From positions 5,217,922-5,281,921 of the forward strand of contig NC_135563.1 of assembly GCF_964340395.1 (NCBI RefSeq): a stretch of 64,000 nt of DNA, read 5' to 3'. This DNA comes from Glandiceps talaboti. Its lineage: Eukaryota; Hemichordata; Enteropneusta; Spengelidae. Positions within the stretch are counted from its first letter, which is position 1. Every line of letters begins with the position of its first letter. The translations under genes and the position numbers were made by a program. Shown piece after piece: positions 57,690 to 64,000 of this stretch. Below the pieces are notes generated by a model, which worked only from the letters and a program-made list of their open reading frames with translations, ran no database searches and was not told where the DNA came from.

Positions 57690-60600
57690 TTATTGTGTTT
57701 GTCTTAACATGAAGCCTTGTGATCGACCACTTTCACAGAAATTGGTACTTCGTACAAGTGGCGCTGCATACTTATCGGAGAATTCTTGTATGTAATTTTT
57801 ACAGTACTTATGTTGCAAGTATTCTGAGACGATTTTTTTTCATCATCTGTCGACTTGGAGGTATAGTTGACTATTTCGATGCTGGTTCAATTAATATGTC
57901 GTGTCAAATACACAGATTACAAATTTCAACGCTCTAACCCCTATCAGGTCTTCGTAACCTCTTCAATGACTCCATTACCCAAGCAAGATTAATACTTACA
58001 TTAGAAACATTCAATTGTAACAAAACATTGCACAATTCCCTTTAATCTGATTCCACACAGATTGCAATCTTGTAGTTCTTACTTCTAGGAGATGGCCTTT
58101 AACTTTAAAGCATATACTTATCTATCTTGAAGAATCGACACTTTGGCCCCTATTCTACATCACAAAACAAGTTTAATTCGCAGAATAATGGGACTATTCA
58201 TAAACCTCATGCTGTGGTCCACGAGTTCACACAATAGTGGTGCCAATTAACCGCAAAGTTTGACTTTAGAGATACAGCAGACGTCTTCCAAATATCTCTA
58301 GGGAATCTTAAGATGCAATCGGTTGTACAATAACATTCTTAAAGAAATTGTCCCCGTGCAAATGCTGAACTAGCGACATTGTATATGTGTATGCTAGCCT
58401 AGCTTCTGTGATTGTAGTAGATTTGGGCTCTTGCGGGCCACATAGCCCAAGTCGGCGAGCAGGATTAGAATCTTGGATATCTGCATTCTGTCAACCTGAA
58501 CCACGAAAAGGAGTGATACATATGATTACTCGTTTTTGTTTTACACATCAGGTTTCAGAAAAATACATAGCAACGTGAATACATTACGTAACGAATTGCT
58601 TTGTGAATGTACTAAGTCTGTCATTGTGTTGGTCGTACGTACACAGCCACCCCGAAAGGCTTCTTGATTCGTCACTAAATAACAAAACAGTTGATATACT
58701 TTTTAATAGTTTGAAGCTCAAGACGCCGGCTAAATTCTTGAGTGTGTGTTAATGTGATGACATATTAGTAATAATCGCTAATGGATGAGCAAATTTGATT
58801 AATTTGGTCAACAAAGCCCTTGTAAATATATGATAACGATAAGGCTACAGAAGTCATTTTCAAATTGAATTGGCTCACTATAATTATTGAGTGAATTTGC
58901 AGATAGAGAGATCAATAGCATGTCGTTGTAGGGATACGACATCGCATCGCGATCTGTGTTTAGCTTGAGAAGCGGCATGGATAGGCTAATCACAACCATG
59001 ATCTTATTAACGTCCACCCACGTACAGTCTATATGTGAAAGAGCTACTATTCACCCCTAATAGCTATAGGCTGTAAGCTTAAGACACATTGTGTTGTCAC
59101 GGTTCCACACAAATTAGGGCCGCATGATGAGATGTCGTATCTTACATACAAGCTACAGATATGATGCATTCTACGAATTCACCATAAATGACCTAATAGT
59201 ATCTGGCTTAGCAGATAAAATCATGTTAGCTACATTTGTGTATTTTAGTCATAGTTAGTGACGTAACATGGATCACTAAATGTTCATCACCGTCCAGTTA
59301 TATCACAGGTATCTCTTGACGATAGTTCGTGGGATTTCAAATTTATAGAATTGTCGCCGGACTGCATCAGCTGCGTACTACCGTACATGTACAATGTTAG
59401 AAAAGATTCATGTAAAACGCATGGAAATATTCGTTGTGGTAGGGGTTGATTAATTGTGGAAGGACAAATCGTTTAAATTGAAAACCAAGTCATGGGGCCC
59501 ACTAATGTTGATTTTTGAGTCAGCGTTATACATTCAAATTTTATAGCTGGCAATATTCTATTCCTGTTAGTAATTTCTTCCTAATTAGAACACTGCCACA
59601 GCGGTAGCTAGTGTTAGTTGCCTGAACTATACATGAATATACATGCCGTTATGTTTTCCTTTTGAAACAGACACGTGCATATTGAACGAGGTTAAACCAC
59701 CCATCACGAATATCCATGTAACAGCTTTCTCTCTGTTTGGTTAGATATTTTTATATTTACGAACATTCTTGTGTGCATAATCCAGGTGTACATAACCCAA
59801 TAAAACATGGCTCGGAAAATGACGGAAACCGCACTCTAAGAAGACCAAACGTCGGGACACCGGCATACCATATATGACCGTCATAGATGTCCTGATCTTG
59901 AAATGGGTCAAACAATGTTTCTTCACACACTCTACAATAATATCTCAGAGATTTGGCTATTTGTAGCTTGTCAAATCAGAGAGTCAACCTGGGCTAACTA
60001 ATTAAGAATATAAATACAACCCCCACTTCATTATACTTGACAAGTGGCCATCAGAAAACTACATGTGAGGAGAACTTGTCCTTTGCAGAATAACAAGGTT
60101 TCGTAGACATTTACCTTGACCTCGGCCTTCAAAAATGAATTCAGGCTAGCATATGATATGCACATTTATCCATATCACCACACACTGCGATTTATGATTG
60201 GTCGCAATAATAAGTTTCCCTTTTTCATAGGCATATTTATTTTATGAAGGCTTCCTGGTGGCTTAACTCAGTAAGTTGAAGAGAAGACCCAGGGTTACTG
60301 TTTCATGATTGAATAAAGCGTTATCTTAATTGATCTGAATCAAATACCGTTTCATCTCTTGAATGCAATCTTTCAATTTCAAAATAAAATCTATCTTGTA
60401 GATTGTTTGCAATCAATATATTTTTAGATGTTTTGATAGCATGGTAAGGAAAGGAATTCCCCCATGGCAATGGAGTCAATTTGCCAGGGTAACACGACAA
60501 CGGAGGGTATCATGATCATTAGACGACAACATTACGCTTAACCAGAGTACTTAACCCTTAACAAGACATTTCGTGCTGATTTTATAGCAAGTAGTTATGT

Positions 60601-61554
60601 AGTAGTTCATGATGAAGCCTCGTTCTAGAGTCATGTCTCATTACACCCGCAAACTAATTACAGTTGTTCTTTAATGGTTCAGCTGACTGAGAGAAAAGGT
60701 AGTTTAATGACTTTTTAAACCATAGCACGTGTTTGTTGTTAAATGTACCAACATGAGAGGTTAGACTTTTGAGATAGCGATGCTAAAATGAATCTTTGAT
60801 TGTGGCAATCAATGGACGAGAGACGTAACTCCTTCATTAAAAGTGGTACCCCCTCCATTCTTGAAAATGTATGGTCTCATCGCGCATTCAAACATACATA
60901 AATCTTAACAACCATTCAAACTCAAGAATGATTGTTTGCTGGAGACTAAACAAGCGCTTCCTACTTACTCGTATGCACCCATTTAGATCCGTACGAGTGA
61001 TAAATGGCTTTATCACGTAGACACAGACTGAGTGCGTTTTGTAATTATGAACTGTGTGCAATCAGGAACAAAACCAAACCAGACTTACATGTACTTTTGG
61101 CTGTTTGCCATGGCCGTTGGTCTTTTAAAATGTAAATATCATAAAATATAGCCTTTGTTTGCATGGAATCTACGATAGCATGTCATATTATATCCTGAAT
61201 CAGTGTTATAAAACTGGCGATATCATTTCTGCAAATTAATAGTATATGGAATATTCATTACTCGAAATTACAGTTACATAAGGGAACACTTTTAGTTGTA
61301 GTAACCAGGGTACAAGCTGCCGTCTGTCTAGCAATCTACCATTAATTAGTGCCTGTATGGAGCTACTAATTACAAAATAATTGTGGTTGTTTACAAATGA
61401 CGGGGAAAAATAGACATCCAATTGAATGAAGTTTTTACAGTACATAATTAGCGCATATCATATAAAACACATACTTTTTAAGGTATAGTGGAGATTGTTC
61501 AGAAATACACTGAGCTTGGACTAAACTGACAATGTTTATTATCCATGTCTGTCG
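57690..61554. other. Intergenic, no gene seen
   Basis: Nearly 4 kb without a supported gene, RNA or repeat array. Confidence 0.4.
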
Positions 61555-61997
61555 AAGGGGAAGGCCACTCCAGGAAATAGAGAGATATTAATAAACTATG
61601 GACTCTGCAAAGTCATTTCGTGATTTTTTTTTGCGATTTCAGAGAAACATCAAGTTGATATGGTGCATTTATAGGGTTTTGTTATTGTGGGCTATGGGAG
61701 GTAGCAGGAATTACATTAATGAAATGTTTGAACAATGAATATTCATGAGTACAAAATGCTATACATTTGTGTGAAACAGCTGTTATGAATATTCAGTGTT
61801 CAACCATTGAATAATGTAATTTCTGCTATTGTCCAAGATTCAATAGCTCATAGCAAAGATACCCTATAAATGCACAAGATCAATTTAATGTTTCTAGGAA
61901 ATCGCAATTAATTGTAGGGGAATTAACATCATGAAATGACTCTCCAAAATCCATAGTTTATGAATATCTCTATATTTCCTGGAGTGGCGGTCCCCTT
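61555..61997. mobile_element. Fold-back element with arms of about 200 bp
   Basis: The left arm starts AAGGGGAAGGCCACTCCAGG. The right end, read inward, is AAGGGGACCGCCACTCCAGG. Pairing continues inward through GAGATATTAATAAACTATGG, AGTCATTTCGTGA, TGCGATTTC, TGCATTTATAGGGT and AATTACATTA to a centre near 61760-61780. Arms are roughly 80 percent similar. Almost the whole element is inverted repeat, so it has no coding capacity. Confidence 0.75.
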
Positions 61998-64000
61998 TAA
62001 AGGGAGAAGAGTTTAGACGCCATCTCCGCTAAAGCAAGTAAAGGCATTTCACCTGTTATGTGTCATTATTTATATAAATAATATACCTGACTGATTTCCC
62101 AAGCTATGAAAAATTTATTATTACACAACCTTTATTAGATACCATGTTCAAAACTTAATTAAAAAAAATAATAATATTACTAATTTATCATTAATTCTCA
62201 GATGGAATGATATTTAGAATGCTAGTGACGACATTCGAATACTTATCTAAAAATTGTTGTCACTCATGCGTGACGATTGCGACATCCACAATGATGGCAC
62301 CTATTCGTGTATTGATATGTGCAACATGTATCCTTGGCAATTGGATATAGTAAAGATAACAGCATGGTAGATTACATGCATATTACTTGTTTGCCAGTAC
62401 TGTTTTTGAGGGTTTGTCGTATTTATTTTTATGTTTAAATTTATTATTTTAAATACAAAATATTCGGTTTACCGTTCTTGCAAGTTCGTCTTACAATCAG
62501 CATTATATTGGGTTATTATATAACAACTGATAGACGACTACGAAAACTACAAACCGTGAAAATCTATCTAGTTTTCAAAAACAGTTTGAATAATTGATGT
62601 CAGTGTCACAACGTGTAAATTGATTACATGTAACACGTTTCTAACACGTTTTTTTTCACAGTTTTCACTCAATATAGTTACAAATTGATAGAGTGATAGA
62701 TCTGTTCACACTTTCCCATTTCATTATACGCTACAATCGTTCTAAAGAACCATTGCGCCATGTAGTAGATTCTATGTACAGATACGTTTGAAATGGAAAA
62801 AATATTGTCAGTTTGCTTAACTACATAACTGATGAATCATTACGCAAGGCGAAAAATACCCTATTTATTACACTTCAAAACCATGTTTTACTTCAATTTC
62901 ATGATAGTGAATGAGTCACATGAAACACATGCATGTAATTCATTTTTTAATGTGTTTTGTTTTACTTTGAAATTGCAAAGTTAATAATATATCCGGGCTT
63001 AATTTTTTTCTGTAAATTGAAAGATGCCAGTAACACATTTAACCATCACTGTGGTGACTTGTTATTGATAAAACTTAAACCTGTTATTTCGGAATAGTTT
63101 ATGATTCGATGACATAATTTATTACACACATACTAAAATGACGAGGAAACCGTTATTATGCTGTCAAGCGTGCCAACAATACTAGAATACGATTTCGGTG
63201 TCATTGAAAGCATGCATCGATATTCCTATAGTTTTAATAGTTATGGTTGTATGTAAATATTTTCACGCTAGTCAAACAAATATAAACTCAGCTTATAAAT
63301 ACTGTTTATGATTCACGCTCCTGGACAGTGAAAAACATGCAGAAAGGATTCGGAAATGGACATCCACGTAGAGATCCCCTGAGATAAATACTCATACATT
63401 CAATATGTAGCTTTACTTGCAAACTCGATCACACACCATACGGATTCACTGCTTTCTATTGCGACTTCTCTTAGGGGTGAGATCAAGAGTTCAATGTAGG
63501 ATAAAAAAAACCCTAAATTCCTATACTTAGGCGTCAGAGCCCCCCCCCCCACCACCACCCTTCTAACTAAATTGACCAGAATTGGAAATTGCTTCAAACC
63601 TCACAATTTCAAATAAGTATGTAGTAGTATGTAGTACTATGAATATAAAGCCAGTATGTATTGAATACAAAATCAAAATTCTTCCATTTCTCAATGTGAC
63701 ATTTTTTAAAAGAAATATTTGTACTCAGGGGTACAAAACATCCATTGAAAGTAAAGTCGATTCTGTAGGATGAGAACTAAAATGACTCAACCGCCACCCC
63801 CAAAGTCTTACATTGAACTATAATTGATCTCAGCTCTTTGATCCTGATTGCAGGTGGACGCTGCTTTCAACATTCAGTTATTTGATACAACATCTTGAAT
63901 TCCTAATTAAAAGATGCTTGCATTCCGTATAAAAAAAGTTCCATCTGGAAATTCCCTTGGCAAAAACTCGCATTCCCTATGAAAAGTTACATCTGGAAAT
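61998..64000. other. Intergenic, no gene seen
   Basis: No supported gene to the end of the window. A poly-C run with CCA repeats lies at 63540-63560. Confidence 0.4.

Overview
This window is nuclear DNA from an animal, most likely a non-vertebrate one. It is AT-rich and gene-poor, its genes carry spliceosomal introns, and it is packed with microsatellites, minisatellites, non-LTR retrotransposon remains and short inverted-repeat elements. I cannot name the phylum. Single-exon DXD glycosyltransferases, an amine-type GPCR, CR1/Rex1-like and L1/Tx1-like LINEs and Polinton-like virus remnants together fit marine invertebrates such as cephalochordates, hemichordates or lophotrochozoans.

Host genes: (1) a type II membrane glycosyltransferase of the DXD (Gly_transf_sug) family at 8333-9388 (+), intronless; (2) a class A amine-type GPCR at 53620-54720 (+), intronless, with every aminergic hallmark residue; (3) two isolated exons that look like gene ends, 15831-16256 (-) and 31468-31752 (+), function unknown.

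Mobile DNA: 4.7-7.8 kb is a degenerate CR1/Rex1-like LINE (-) split by a 5'-truncated second LINE. 9.6-10.7 kb is the C-terminal part of an L1/Tx1-like LINE (-). 11.9-13.8 kb holds a compact run of small membrane and basic ORFs (-), several with a TATATA-type motif just before the ATG; it looks like a decayed DNA-virus or Polinton-like insertion, with a LINE tail beside it. 25680-30725 is an apparently complete 5.0 kb DNA transposon: near-identical 33/35 bp terminal inverted repeats starting GGCC, a 3 bp TAA target duplication, and a three-exon gene (-) for a roughly 1,090-residue protein with a candidate D-D-E triad. I cannot assign it to a named superfamily. Four 300-415 bp elements (about 21.0, 35.5, 37.6 and 57.3 kb) share its GGCC-plus-A-run-plus-GGTTCYGG ends, two of them with perfect TTA target duplications, and are probably its non-autonomous relatives. 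A separate AATAGGG-ended MITE family has three copies (1.0, 3.8, 43.3 kb), and several hairpin or fold-back elements occur (18.8, 32.2, 36.5, 48.8, 61.6 kb).

Satellite DNA: long CATA/GTAT tetranucleotide arrays, TA, GA, CA, CTGT, trinucleotide and ATGAT arrays, a 37 bp minisatellite at 19.3 kb and a 4 x 86 bp tandem repeat at 49.2 kb. The remainder, most of 38-46 kb and 51-64 kb in particular, shows no coding signal that I can support.
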